Positions 43,684 to 53,372 are shown, counted from the stretch's first letter. The stretch is DNA of 64,000 nt from DATEDA01 sp963789885 (GCA_963789885.1 CAWBNB010000004.1:1-64000); one strand, 5' to 3'. The notes: a model not told the origin generated them from the sequence alone. Numbers and translations are program-made.

Positions 43684-43715
43684 GAGCGAGCGCGGCCCTG
43701 CGTCCGCGCTCGCTC
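43684..43715. other. 12-bp GC hairpin between pilin 2 and SPINDLY-like gene 2
   Basis: GAGCGAGCGCGG (43684-43695) and CCGCGCTCGCTC (43704-43715) form a perfect stem with an 8-nt loop. With no U-tail it may lower read-through from the strongly expressed pilin into the glycosyltransferase gene. Confidence 0.45.
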
Positions 43716-43795
43716 GCCGACAGCGGCCCCGGGCACTAGCGGCCGAGCTCCCCCCTGCACTCCCCCCGGATTGAAACGAACCAGGTGCTTCGCGT

Positions 43796-44218
43796 TCAGT
43801 CGGTCCGGCAGCTCGACGGCGAGTACTTCACCGGCGCCACTTCGCACGACCAGATCACCGTGTTCGCGGTGGTGTTCCACGACGGCGTCAGCGTCATGCT
43901 GATGCCCGAGGTCCCCATCGAGCTGTCCGAGCCGGCGATCGTGATCAGGCCGTCGGCGCTGACCGTCGCGGCGCTGATCTTGCCGCCGGTGCCGATCACC
44001 ATGCCCGAGCCCGCGCCGGTAAGCGTGTTCAGCTGCTGCGCCGCTTCGGTGACCGACGTACGCGCCGCGCTGGCCGCGAGGATCAGTTCCGAGGTGCGCG
44101 CGCGGATGGTGTAGTCCTGGTACGCGGGCAGCGCGACCGCCGCCAGGATCCCGATGATCGCCACGACGATCATCAGTTCGATGAGCGTAAAGCCCTTGTG
44201 GATCGATTTCAGTGTCAT
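43796..44218 (-). CDS. pilA: Type IV major-type pilin 2
   Basis: A 140-residue type IVa pilin, almost identical to pilin 1 but starting MTLKSIHKG before the same FTLIEL cleavage site. It differs at about five mature positions (EAAQQ for EGAQG, LTGAG for LAGAG, AATV for AAAV). The Cys loop and the Ser/Thr-rich part are the same. A sigma-54-like promoter lies 49 nt upstream, and no intrinsic terminator follows before SPINDLY-like gene 2. Tandem duplicate with probable recent gene conversion. Which copy is the major pilin is unknown. Confidence 0.93.
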   Translation of the reverse strand: MTLKSIHKGFTLIELMIVVAIIGILAAVALPAYQDYTIRARTSELILAASAARTSVTEAAQQLNTLTGAGSGMVIGTGGKISAATVSADGLITIAGSDSSMGTSGISMTLTPSWNTTANTVIWSCEVAPVKYSPSSCRTD

Positions 44219-44266
44219 TCCCCCGCTCCTTTTTATGCCATTGGCAAGTTTGCCGCCGGGGACTGA

Positions 44267-44282
44267 AGCACCTTCCGTGCCT
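44267..44282 (-). promoter_or_regulatory. Sigma-54-like promoter of pilin gene 2
   Basis: On the minus strand AGGCACGGAAGGTGCT gives GG-N10-GC. The 15-nt core is identical to the pilin-1 promoter and at the same distance from the gene. The region around it (44285-44345) is AT-rich, unlike the rest of the window. Confidence 0.75.
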
Positions 44283-44370
44283 TCCGGTAATTTTCCACGC
44301 CTCGGCGAAATTTCGTTTATTTATCAGACTTGTTACACATTAACATGAAAGCCCCGAGTGACGAGTAGCG

Positions 44371-46129
44371 TCACCCCACTGCCGTTCCGCGGCGGCCGGC
44401 GACGTAAGCACCCAGACGGTGTCCGACCCGTTCCAGCGTCGGCTGCCACGGTTCGTCCTTGGGCTGGCGGACGAGGCTGACGCTGCCGTACCAGGGCATC
44501 CGCTCGCCTTCGAGGCCATACCGCCACTCCGGGATCGACGGCACCAGCACCCAGGCCTCCTGGCCCAGACCACCGGACAGGTGGACGAGCGCCGTGCAGA
44601 CGGTGACCACGAGATCCAGCGCGCACACGAGCGCCGCGGTCTCGTCGTAGTCGTCGAGCGCCTCCTGCCAGACGTGCACGCGCTGCGCGCCGCCGGCGTT
44701 GAGCTCCCGGACCTCCTCGGCGACGTCGCCGTACTGCAGGCTGACAAACTCGCAACCCGGCACGTCGAGGATGGGCGCCCAGTCCCTGAGCCCGATGCTC
44801 CGCGCTATGGCCCGCGTCCGGACCGAACCGCCGCGCCAGGAGACCCCGATCTTCGGTCCGTCCCCGAGGCGCGCCAGCTCGCGCCGCCAGCGCGCGACCT
44901 TCGCCGGGTCCGCCTTCAGGAACGGCCGGCCGGGGAAACGATCCGATCGACCGTCGGAACACGCCCGGGAGGCTGCCGCCCGCGACCTGGAAGTCGACCT
45001 CACCCAGCCCGGCGAGCCAGCTCGGGACGACGCGCTCCTCGGCCGCGACCACGGTCGCGGCCGGGAACGAGCGGTCGAAGATCGGAACGAGCTTCGGGTT
45101 GCATTCGAGAACGCAGCGCCGGCGAGCGCGACGATCTCGCCGACGCACGAGGCGAACATGATCTCGTCGCCAAGCCCCTGCTCGGCGTAGACGAGGACGG
45201 TCTTCCCCGCCAGCGGTTCCCCGCGCCACCGCGGAAACGGAAAGACCCGCGGGTGATTCTCGGTCAGCGTGAGCAGCCGCCGTTCGTAGCACTGCCAGCC
45301 CTCGTCGAATTCCCCGCGCTGCAGGAGGAGGAGCGAGCGGTTCCAGTGCACGAAGTAGTTCTCCGGCTCGCGGGCGCGGATCAGGTCGTACTGCACGCCC
45401 GCCTCGTCGAACCGCCCGAGCTGGAAGAGCGCGTTCGCGTACCCGAGGCGCGGCACGTGCGAGCGCGGATACCTGCTCACGAGGTCCTCGAAGACGGCCA
45501 GCGCCTCGTCGTTGCGCTGCAGGTAGACGAGGCAGTTGGCGAGATCGTTGTAGACCTCGGGCGGGCACCGGGCAAGCTCGACCGCGCGCCGGAACGCCGT
45601 CACCGCCTCGGCGTACCTGCGATCCTTCTGCAGCGTGCGTGCGAGCGCCACGCCCGGCTCGTGCCAGTCGGGCCGCGTCGCCCAGGCGCGTTCGAGGCAC
45701 TGCACCGCGTCCTTCAGCCGGCCCGAGCGGCCGAGCAGCTTGCCGAGCTCGAACCACGCCTCGGCGCAGGTCGGGTACCGGTGAACAGCGACCCAGAGCG
45801 CATCGAGCGCGTCTTCGGTGCGACCGGCGGCGTCACGGAGACGCGCGAGCGCCACGCTCGCTTCCGGCGGTGCCGGCTCCGCATCGATCGAAGCCTCGAA
45901 TCGGGACGCCGCCGCCGCAGGATCTCCGCGCCGCAGCGCGATCTTTCCGAGACCGAGCAACGCCTCCCCGCGGTGGGACACGGCGGCGAGCGCCGCCTGG
46001 AAAGCCCGTTCCGCGGCATCGAGATCGCCGCGCTCGAACGCCGCGCGGCCGCGCTCGAGCAGACCGGCCGGCCGCGTGAACGTCGGTCGCCATCCCGTCC
46101 GGCCCGGCAGCTTCGCGCGTCGCGCTCAT
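44371..46129 (-). pseudogene. TPR protein with GT9-like domain (three apparent frameshifts)
   Basis: Most of the gene lies in one frame: about six TPRs, then VYAEQGLGDEIMFAS, KIGVSWRGGSVRTR, VTVCTALVHLSGGLGQEAWVLVP and MPWYGSVSLVR. Between ~45130 and ~44940 the family sequence (LECNPKLVPIFDRSFPAATVV) is in another frame, so two compensating indels bracket ~190 nt. The likely start ATG 46129, overlapping the previous stop as ATGA, is out of phase with the TPR part, implying a third indel near 46080. Without correction the usable frame starts near 45981. Corrected, it is an ordinary member of the local TPR-GT family. Confidence 0.75.
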
Positions 46130-47980
46130 GCGCGGATGCCGCCCGGCGCCCCGGCGCGGATCGCCGCCGCCGCTTCATCGAGAGCGCCCGACCAGTCGCC
46201 CGCGTCAAGCTGCCGCAGCACGGCGAGCGACGGGTACCAGGGCAAGGTACTGCCCGCGAGCTGGTAGCGCCACGAGATGCCGCGCGGCGCAAGCACGAGC
46301 CCCGGCACGCCGAGGGCGCCGGCGAGGTGCGCGGTCGTATTGCAGACGGTCACGACGCCGTCGAGGGCGACCATCAGCGCCGCCAGCTCGTCGAAATCCG
46401 CGATCGACTCCGGCCAGTGGTCGATCGCGCGCCCGGTCTCGCGCTCGAGCGCGCCGAGGTCGGCCGCGCAATCGCCGTACTGCAGGCTCACCCAGCGCGT
46501 GCCCTCGATCGCGAACAGCGGTGCGAAGGCGGCCGCCGGCAGCGATCGCTGGAGCCGTCCGGTGCGCATCAGCCCGCCGCGCCAGGACACGCCGAGCTTG
46601 CGCCCCGGGCCGAGCGCGTCGAGGCGCGTGCGCCACGCCTCGATCCTGGCCGGATCCGGCATCAGATACCCGGTGTGCTGCGGAAAGCGGGTACGGTCGG
46701 AGCGGAAATGGTGCATCAGGGAACCGATTGCCGCGCAGGCGTGAATCGGTTCGCAGCCTGCGAGCCAGTCGCTGCGGAGCCGGTTCCGCCCGGCGATGAC
46801 GCGCGCCGCGGGGAACGATCGCGCGAACAGCGCCCGCAGCGGATCCGGGACGTCGACGACCAGCCGGCCGACTCTGGCGGCCGCATCGCGCAGGCACGAC
46901 GCGAACAGGATCACGTCGCCGAGACCCTGCTCCCAGTAGACGAGGAGCGTGCCCTCTGGCGCGGGCTCCCCCCGCCACTCGGGCCATGGCAGCGCGAGCC
47001 GCGGGGCGCCCGCGGTGTCGAGCCGCGATTCGTAGTTTGCCCAGCCGGTCGCGAACTCGCCGAGCGCGAGCTCGAGCTCGCCGAGGCTCGTCCGCGCGGC
47101 GGCGAAGTGAGGTCTTAGCGCGAGCGCCGCGGTGAACAGGCCGCGTGCGCCCTCGACCTCGCCGCTCTTGAACGCAACGAGGCCCGAGCCCGTGGGTCGC
47201 GTCGGGATGCCTGGGGTCGAGCTCGAGCGCGCGCCGGTACGCGCGCCCGGCGCTGTCCAGCTCGCCGAGATCGACGAGGAGCGTGCCGAGGTTCACGTGC
47301 ATGTCCGCGCTCGTCGGGCGCAGCGCCGCGGCGCGCTCGAGGTGGCTGCGCGCCTCGTCGAGGCGTTCGGCCTCGCGCAGCGCGAGGCCGAGGTTGGCGT
47401 GCGCGGTGGCGAAGTCGGGCTTGGCTGCGACCGCGCGCTGGAAGCAGGCGAGCGCGGCGGCCAGGTTGCCCTGGCGCTGGCGCACGATGCCGAGGTTGTT
47501 CCAGCCCTGGGGGTGGTGCGGGTCGATCGCGAGCCCCTGGTCGAGGCTCTGCTCGGCGTATTCGAGATTCCCCCAGCGCAGGTGGATCACGCCCTGCTGG
47601 ATCAACGCCTCGGGATCGTCCGGCCGGAGCTGCAGGACGCTCCGGAGCTGCAGAACCGCCTCGTGCAGGTCGCCGGCCTCGTAGTAGCCGAGGCTCAGCC
47701 CCATGCGCGCCTCGCGGAAGAGCGGGTTGGCGCGGAGCGCTCGAAAGTAGTGGTCGATTGCGCCGGCGCGCTCGCCGCGCGCCAGCAGGAGATCGCCGAC
47801 GCGCGTCGCCGCCAGGGGGAATCCGGGGTCAGCTGGCCGGAGCGCGCTCAGCGCCCGGACGGCATGGTCGTAGTCGCCGTCCTCGGCCGCGGCGGCAAGC
47901 GCGGCCGCCGCGGGGGCCGCCGCCCGTGGCCCGGCGTCGCGCCGCGGCCGGGAGAGCTCGTTCCACAGCTTCTTCAGCAT
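46126..47980 (-). pseudogene. TPR protein with GT9-like domain (one apparent frameshift)
   Basis: ATG 47980 starts MLKKLWNELSRPRRD and about seven TPRs (AEQSLDQGLAIDPHHPQGWNNLG and similar). At ~47187 an extra base in a GGGCC run throws the frame out at DATHGLG. The correct continuation then runs in another frame through the TPR end and YWEQGLGDVILFASCLRD. It continues with KLGVSWRGGLMRTGR and VTVCNTTAHLAGALGVPGLVLAP to TLPWYPSLAVLRQ and the stop at 46126, overlapping the next gene as ATGA. Restored, it would be ~617 residues, the longest of the local TPR-GT family. Donor and acceptor unknown. Confidence 0.77.
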
Positions 47981-48044
47981 CGCCGCGGGAGAGGCGTGAG
48001 GGATCGCCCGTGGAGTGCGCCCGTGCGGTGCAGGGGGCCTTCGC

Positions 48045-48747
48045 TCAGGCCGCGGTCCGGTTCCCGGTGCGGCTCTCCGCGTGCTCCATGGCGGCGCGCT
48101 CGGCGCGCCATTCCGGCGCGAACTCGCAGTCGCGGTACTCGTCGAAGTACGGTCCGCCGAGCGTGAAATGCACGAGCGACGCGTCCCGGTCGGGCGCCGA
48201 GTACCCGACCAGATGGTTCCAGCGCGGCGGCAGCTCGCCGATCAGCGAATCGTCGCCGAGCCACTTGAACTGGTGCAGCTCGAGGCCGGTCGCCGCGTTC
48301 ACGTACTCCGCCGAGAGCGCCCGGCAGCGCGCGTTGTTGAACAGCATCACGCTCGACCAGTTCTTCTTCTCGTAGCGCGTCTGCGGCTGGCCGAGGAACT
48401 TCGAGCCTTCGCGCGGCCGGTGGTCGTGCTTCACGACCTGGACCGCGTAGCGCTCGTCGCGCAGCGCCCAGAGCGCCGCCACGTCGTCGAGCATCAGCAT
48501 GTCGCAGTCCATGAAAAGACTCCAGCCCGAGTAGCCGCTGAGGAGCGGCGTGAGGAAGCGGGAGAAGGCGAAGTCGGTCGACTGCAGCGGATGCCGCTCG
48601 CGCGTCATCAGAGCCGTCGAGCTGGCTCAGCATCAGCGGCGCGATCGCGACCGGCACGCTCGCCCGGCGGTGGATGCTGAACGCGAGGACGCTGAACGCG
48701 ACCGCCTCGCGCGGATCGTAGCCGATGAAGACCCGGACCGGCGCCAT
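48045..48747 (-). pseudogene. GT8-like glycosyltransferase (one apparent frameshift)
   Basis: The start MAPVRVFIGYDPREAVAFSVLAFSIHRRASVPVAIAPLML is typical of GT8-like or related GT-A glycosyltransferases. Near 48608 the frame changes; the second part holds GYSGWSLFMDCDMLMLDDVAALW with a DxD metal motif (DCD), then QTRYEKKNWSSVMLFNN and HFTLGGPYFDEYRDCEFAPEW. Corrected length is about 233 residues. The ATG overlaps the upstream methyltransferase stop (TGATG), indicating coupled translation. It probably transfers a sugar in the same glycan pathway (inference). Confidence 0.75.
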
Positions 48748-49407
48748 CACGCCGCGTCCCGCGCGATGCGGCGTTCGACGAGGCGCGCACCGCTTTCGGA
48801 ACTCTTCGAGGAACTGCACCCACACTTCCCAGTCGACCTGCGGACGGCGCGCCGCCGACCGCGCGGATCAGCTCTTCCCACCAGGCGAGCGGCCTGATCG
48901 TGCAGTGGGCGTTCTCGCCCGTCGGCAGGCGCTTGTCCGCCGGGTAGCACGCCACGTTCGCGAACACGAACCGGTCGGCGAAGCCGAACATCTCGTCGAT
49001 GATCCACGGCACGATCGTCCTCGGGGCAGTGCTCAAGCACGTCGGTCGAAATCACGCCGTCGAAGCGGCCGGTCGGCAGCCGGCTGAAGGGTTCGTAGCT
49101 CGGGTCGTAGCACTGGACGTAGTCCACGTCCCAGTAGTCCTGGATGCTCTCGTAGACCTGCCCGTTATCGGCCTTGAAGTTGCGCAGATCGTACTGCCGG
49201 CCCTTGCCTGCGCCGTAGTCGAGGATCGACTGGGCCTCGGCGCGCTCGATCAGGCGTTTCACGCGCGCCGCCTGCGGCGGCAGGCTGACGCCGGCGAAAC
49301 GTGTCCTGCGGCGCAAGGTGCAGAAAGCGCTCGCCCTCCTCGTGCATGCGGCGATAGAGCGCCGTGAGCTCCTGGTAGCGGGGGCTCGGATTGGCGCGGC
49401 TGTACAT
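48747..49407 (-). pseudogene. Class I methyltransferase (several apparent frameshifts)
   Basis: Pieces of one ~220-residue methyltransferase appear in three frames. The start MYSRANPSPRYQELTALYRRMHEEGERFLHLAP comes from ATG 49407. AARVKRLIERAEAQSILDYGAGKGRQYDL (SAM motif I) and GRFDGVISTDVLEHCPED follow a shift near 49290. WIIDEMFGFADRFVFANVACYPADKRLPTGENAHCTIRPLAWWEELI comes after a shift near 49030. The end VWVQFLEEFRK...ARLVERRIARDAA requires shifts near 48860 and 48800. Four indels in 660 nt is exceptional. The family often precedes glycosyltransferases in glycan clusters. Not functional as written. Confidence 0.65.
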
Positions 49408-49640
49408 TTTCGTTGCGTCGCGAAGGGCGAGCGAGGGATTCCGACGCGGCGATTATAGTCGCCGCACCCGCCGCGCCCGCGAGGAGTTTTGCCCCTTCGG
49501 GGTCGATCTCCGTCCGCGCGACGAGGAAAAAGGTGGCGTCGGAGGATGACGCCGATGGACTTGGTGGGGTCGCGCCGCTAGACTTAAATGTTGATGACAC
49601 CGGCAATCCCCCGAACGACGACGCCGACCCCGCTGCCGCG

Positions 49641-50399
49641 ATGAACCTGGAGGAATACGAGCGCCTCGCCCCGGTCAAGACGATCGAGTTCCAGGGCCGC
49701 GGCATGACGTTTTTCACGCCGAACGGCGCGACGCTCTGGCGCGTGGAGTCGTTGTTCACCAAGGAGCCGGACACGATCGACTGGATCGGCGGCTTCGCGG
49801 CGGGCGAGACGCTGCTCGACATCGGCGCGAACGTCGGCATGTACACGATCTTCGCGGCAGGCACGCGCGGCACGCGGGTGTTCGCGTTCGAGCCGGAGTC
49901 GCAGAACTACGCCATCCTCAACCGCAACATCCACCTGAACGGCCTCTCGTCCCTGGTCACCGCCTATTGCGCCGCCCTGTCCGACCGGCCCGGATTCGCG
50001 CAGCTCCATCTCAGCATGTTCGTTTCCGGCGGCTCGTGCCACAGCTACGGCGCGCCGCTCGACCACCACAACCAGCCCGCGGTTGCGCAGTTCGCGCAGG
50101 GCTGCATCGCGACGACGGTCGACGACCTCGTGGCCGCCGGCACGATGCCGGTGCCCGCGCACATCAAGATCGACGTCGACGGGCTGGAGCACAAGGTCAT
50201 CGCGGGCGCGGCGAAAACGCTTGCCGACCGGGGCGTGCGCTCGGTGCTGGTCGAGATCAACACCGCGCTGGAGGAGCATTGGGAGATAGTGGACAGCCTG
50301 CTCGCGCTCGGATTCGACTATGGCCGCGACCAGGTGGCGCGCTCGGTGCGCACCGAGGGGGCGTTCAAGGGGGTCGGGAACTATGTCTTTCGACGTTGA
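49641..50399 (+). CDS. FkbM-family methyltransferase
   Basis: A 252-residue FkbM-type methyltransferase. The SAM motif ETLLDIGANVGMYTIFAAG lies near 50-68, FAFEPESQNYAILNRNIHLNGL follows, and PAHIKIDVDGLEHKVIAGA and VLVEINT complete the family signature. These enzymes O-methylate sugars in glycans and glycoproteins. ATG 49641 starts the conserved part; the frame is open further upstream to 49413 with low-complexity sequence, and no Shine-Dalgarno decides it. Its end overlaps the next gene by 17 nt. Divergent from the methyltransferase gene at 48747. Confidence 0.85.
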   Translation: MNLEEYERLAPVKTIEFQGRGMTFFTPNGATLWRVESLFTKEPDTIDWIGGFAAGETLLDIGANVGMYTIFAAGTRGTRVFAFEPESQNYAILNRNIHLNGLSSLVTAYCAALSDRPGFAQLHLSMFVSGGSCHSYGAPLDHHNQPAVAQFAQGCIATTVDDLVAAGTMPVPAHIKIDVDGLEHKVIAGAAKTLADRGVRSVLVEINTALEEHWEIVDSLLALGFDYGRDQVARSVRTEGAFKGVGNYVFRR

Positions 50400-51174
50400 G
50401 GGCCACGTCCGGTACCGGATCGCGAACACGCCGATCCTCGAGTACCCGTTCCCGCATTTCTACGCGACCGACGTGTTTCCCGCCGACTTCTACGCGGAGC
50501 TGCGCCGGCGGCTTCCGGAGCAGGCCGGCTACACGCGCATCGACGAGACCGGGACCGTCCCGAAGGGCATGTACCAGGAACGCTTCGTCTGCTCGCTCGA
50601 CGAGCTCGAGGGCGAGGAGTTCGAGTCGGGCGCCGGCACCTCGTTCTGGGCCGACCTCAGCAGCTGGCTGCTCGGCGATGCGTTCGCGCAACTGATCCTC
50701 GAGCGGTTTCGGCCGGCGCTGCGCGAGCGGTTCGGGCCGGACACCGGGCCGCGCATCGAGACCGACGCGCGCCTCGTCCGCGACTTCACGAACTACGCGA
50801 TCTCGCCGCACACCGACAGCCCGCGCAAGCTCGTGTCGCTCCTCTTCTACCTGCCCCAGGACGACCGCAAGCGCCACCTCGGGACGTCGATCTACGTGCC
50901 GAAGCAGCCCGACTTTCAGTGCCCGGGCACCGGTCACCATCCGTTCGAACAGTTCAACAAGGTCGCGACGATGGAATACCGGCCGAACACCCTGTTCGCC
51001 TTCGTCAAGACCGAGCGCGCGTTCCACGGCGTCGATCCGATCGCCGACGCCGACGTGGTGCGCGACCTCCTGCTCTACAACATCTACGTGACCAAGGTCA
51101 TCACCAGCCGTCCCCCCGAACCGGCGAAGACGGGGTTCGTATGGCCGTGGCAGAAGTCGCCGGTCGGCGGGTGA
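50383..51174 (+). CDS. 2-oxoglutarate/Fe(II)-dependent oxygenase-like protein
   Basis: A 263-residue protein with a double-stranded beta-helix core. The Fe-binding HxD is NYAISPHTDSPRKLVSLLFYLP (~145), the distal His is in KTERAFHGVDPI (~218), and an Arg follows (VVRDLLLYNIY, ~228) to bind 2-oxoglutarate. It resembles prolyl-hydroxylase-type oxygenases found in polysaccharide and surface-protein clusters. GGGGG lies upstream of ATG 50383, which overlaps the FkbM gene. Substrate is unknown; hydroxylation of a sugar or a protein residue in this locus is an inference. Confidence 0.8.
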   Translation: MSFDVEGHVRYRIANTPILEYPFPHFYATDVFPADFYAELRRRLPEQAGYTRIDETGTVPKGMYQERFVCSLDELEGEEFESGAGTSFWADLSSWLLGDAFAQLILERFRPALRERFGPDTGPRIETDARLVRDFTNYAISPHTDSPRKLVSLLFYLPQDDRKRHLGTSIYVPKQPDFQCPGTGHHPFEQFNKVATMEYRPNTLFAFVKTERAFHGVDPIADADVVRDLLLYNIYVTKVITSRPPEPAKTGFVWPWQKSPVGG

Positions 51175-51251
51175 GGCGGGATTTGACTGCCGCGGCGGAA
51201 CTCACCGTCCGGGCGGATTCGGGATCGAGCCACGAACTCTAGGGAGTGAAC

Positions 51252-51604
51252 ATGTCGCTGAAGTCGCTGTTCTCGACGAAGCACATCAACGAGTTTGCGC
51301 ACCAGCTCGCCGACTCGCTGGCGAAGCGCTATCCGCCGGTGCTCGACGTCACGCCCGAGAAGAAGATCTCCGCCAACCGGCTCACCAAGGTCCTCGAGGA
51401 GACACTCGCGCGCGCGGTCGAGTTCCAGCGCGAGTACCGGCTCGGGACGTTCGGGAAGGCCAAGCTCGGCAACGAGTTCAAGTGGCGACTGCGCGAACTC
51501 GGGTACTCGGAGAAGTTCATCGAGGTCGCGACCGAGGGCCTGATGGTGTACGTCACGCGCGGCCCGGACAAGTCGGTCGCCGAGACCGAGAGAAGAAGTC
51601 GTAG
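51252..51604 (+). CDS. Small conserved-looking protein, unrecognised (3' frameshift likely)
   Basis: AGGGAG precedes ATG 51252. The product MSLKSLFSTKHINEFAHQ... is mostly helical, charged and cytoplasmic, with no domain I recognise. The last ordered part is GYSEKFIEVATEGLMVYVTRGPDKSVAETE. The frame then runs on without a stop, antisense to the next gene. Deleting one GA from GAGAGA near 51590 would end it at the TAG of 51602-51604 after ~115 residues, which I take as the true end. It follows the oxygenase gene by 77 nt on the same strand. Confidence 0.5.
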
Positions 51605-51656
51605 CCGCCGGCGCCGTGCGCGACGCGCGCCCGGCACGGCGCCTCCGTCCGGATTC

Positions 51657-53372
51657 CTAAACGGCGAAGGAGCCCGGCGCGCCGCCCGCGCGATGGCGCG
51701 ACCAGGCCGTCTCGAACGCCGCTTCCAGCCCGCGCGCGAAACGCCTGGTGTCGAACAGCGGCGCGGTCGTCCGGCTCCGGTCGAGCCGTGCACGCAGGTC
51801 GGCGAGGCGATCCGGCGCGCAAGCGAGGGCCACGGCGCGCCGCTCGTAGTCCGCAAGATCGTCCGCCACCAGTTCCGGCAGGCCAACGCCCCGCACCAGG
51901 CTCTCTCCCACGCGTCCGGCGAAGCTCGCACCGCGGAGCGTCAGCACCGGCAAGCCCATCCAGAGCGCGTCGGCGGCGGTCGTGTGCGCGTTGTAGATGC
52001 CGGTGTCGAGGAAGAGTCCCGCGAGCCGGTGCCGCGCCAGGTGCTTCGACATCGGCATGCGCGGTGCGAATACGAGGCGCGACGGATCGACACCACCCGC
52101 CGCCGCGGCGGCGCGCAGGCGCGGCTCACCCGGTCCGGCGAGGAGCCACAGCACGCTCTTCGGCACCGCGCCGAGCACGCGCAACCAGGCGGCGAAGATC
52201 ACGGCATCGATCTTCGCGTGCTGGTTGAACGCACAGAACACGAACGCATCGGCCGGAAGTCCGGATTCGACAGGCGCGGGCGCAGTGGCGGGCGCGAGTC
52301 GCCGGTCGTCGTTGACCTGGTAGCTGCCCGGCAGCCAGATCGCCCGTTCGTCGAACGACGGCAGGTCCGCCTCGGGCAGGACGACGCGGTCGGCGACCAC
52401 GTAGTCCATCCACGGCGCCCCGAGCGTGCCCGGGTACCCGAGGTAGCTCAGCTGCAGCGGCGCGGGCCGCAGCGCGAAGATCTCCGGGCGGCTCGCGGTC
52501 GTGTAGCCCTTCAGGTCGACGAGGATCTGGATGCGGTCGCGCGCGATCCGCGCCGCGATCGCGTGCGCGGGCGCGCTGCGCACGTCGGCGAAATGCTCGA
52601 ACGCAGCGGCCGTCCGCCGGCGGTATTCGCTTCCGTCGTCGGGGCCGAACGAGTAGGCGTACAGCTCGAAGCGGCCGCGGTCGTGCTGCTCGAACAGTCC
52701 CGCGGCGAGGTAGGCGGTGGCGTGATTCGAGAAGTCGGCCGAGACGTAACCCACGCGGAGGCGGCCGCTCCCCGCGTCCGGCGCGGCCGGCTCGAGCACG
52801 TGCGGCGCAGCCTTGGCGGTTACGCGTGCGGCGTAGCGGCGCGCGACCTCCAGCCGGAACCGGCCGGGCACGGCGAGGAAGAGCGAAGTGAACGGCGCCA
52901 CGAGCCCGGCGGCGGGACCGTCCGGCGAGCGCCGCCAGTCGGCGACGATCCGGTCGGTCTCGGCGCTCGCCGCCTCCCACTCGCACAGGTCGAGCAGCGG
53001 TCTCAGCAGCTGCCGGCGTGCGAGCGCGTGAGCGGGGTCGAGCCGGAGGGCTTCGCGGAAGTGCTCGACGCCTTCGGCGAGCCGGTTCGTCTGGACGAGG
53101 CCGTTCGCCAGGTTGACGCGAGCCCCCGCGTCGTCGGGCGCGAGGTCGACGGCATGGGCAAGGAGCGCGAGCGCTTCGTCCTCGCGGCCGTTGTCGAGCA
53201 GGAGCGCGCCGAGGTTGCTCGCCGCGCCGGCGTGCGACGGGTCGGCCCGGAGCGCCTTGCGGAAGGCGTCCCGCGCCGCGGCCAGCTCGTTCGCCTGCCA
53301 GCGCCGGATCCCCTCGTCGTTCCAGTGCGCGGCAGGCAGCGACCGGCGCGCGCCGAGCAGCCGCCTCAGCAT
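51657..53372 (-). CDS. SPINDLY/OGT-like TPR glycosyltransferase 3
   Basis: A 571-residue GT41-type protein, close to SPINDLY-like protein 2. TPRs (~15-120, ASNLGALLLDNGREDEALALLAHAV) precede LRVGYVSADFSNHATAYL (catalytic His), RIQILVDLKGYTTASRPEIFALRPAPLQLSYLGYPGTLGAPWMDYVVAD and FNQHAKIDAVIFAAW. The segment HLARHRLAGLFLDTGIYNAHTTAADALWMGLPVLTL completes the donor site. It ends convergently with the small unrecognised gene and lies 43 nt before the HD-GYP gene on the same strand. Donor and acceptor unknown. Confidence 0.88.
   Translation of the reverse strand: MLRRLLGARRSLPAAHWNDEGIRRWQANELAAARDAFRKALRADPSHAGAASNLGALLLDNGREDEALALLAHAVDLAPDDAGARVNLANGLVQTNRLAEGVEHFREALRLDPAHALARRQLLRPLLDLCEWEAASAETDRIVADWRRSPDGPAAGLVAPFTSLFLAVPGRFRLEVARRYAARVTAKAAPHVLEPAAPDAGSGRLRVGYVSADFSNHATAYLAAGLFEQHDRGRFELYAYSFGPDDGSEYRRRTAAAFEHFADVRSAPAHAIAARIARDRIQILVDLKGYTTASRPEIFALRPAPLQLSYLGYPGTLGAPWMDYVVADRVVLPEADLPSFDERAIWLPGSYQVNDDRRLAPATAPAPVESGLPADAFVFCAFNQHAKIDAVIFAAWLRVLGAVPKSVLWLLAGPGEPRLRAAAAAGGVDPSRLVFAPRMPMSKHLARHRLAGLFLDTGIYNAHTTAADALWMGLPVLTLRGASFAGRVGESLVRGVGLPELVADDLADYERRAVALACAPDRLADLRARLDRSRTTAPLFDTRRFARGLEAAFETAWSRHRAGGAPGSFAV

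Noticed and set aside
43668..43880. Short minus-strand ORF starting MEHHREHGDL, also at 41030-41224
   Set aside because: Both are the same out-of-frame shadow of the duplicated pilin 3' ends.
44419..47118. 899-residue plus-strand ORF
   Set aside because: Antisense to two TPR-glycosyltransferase genes that are clearly homologous to intact paralogues.
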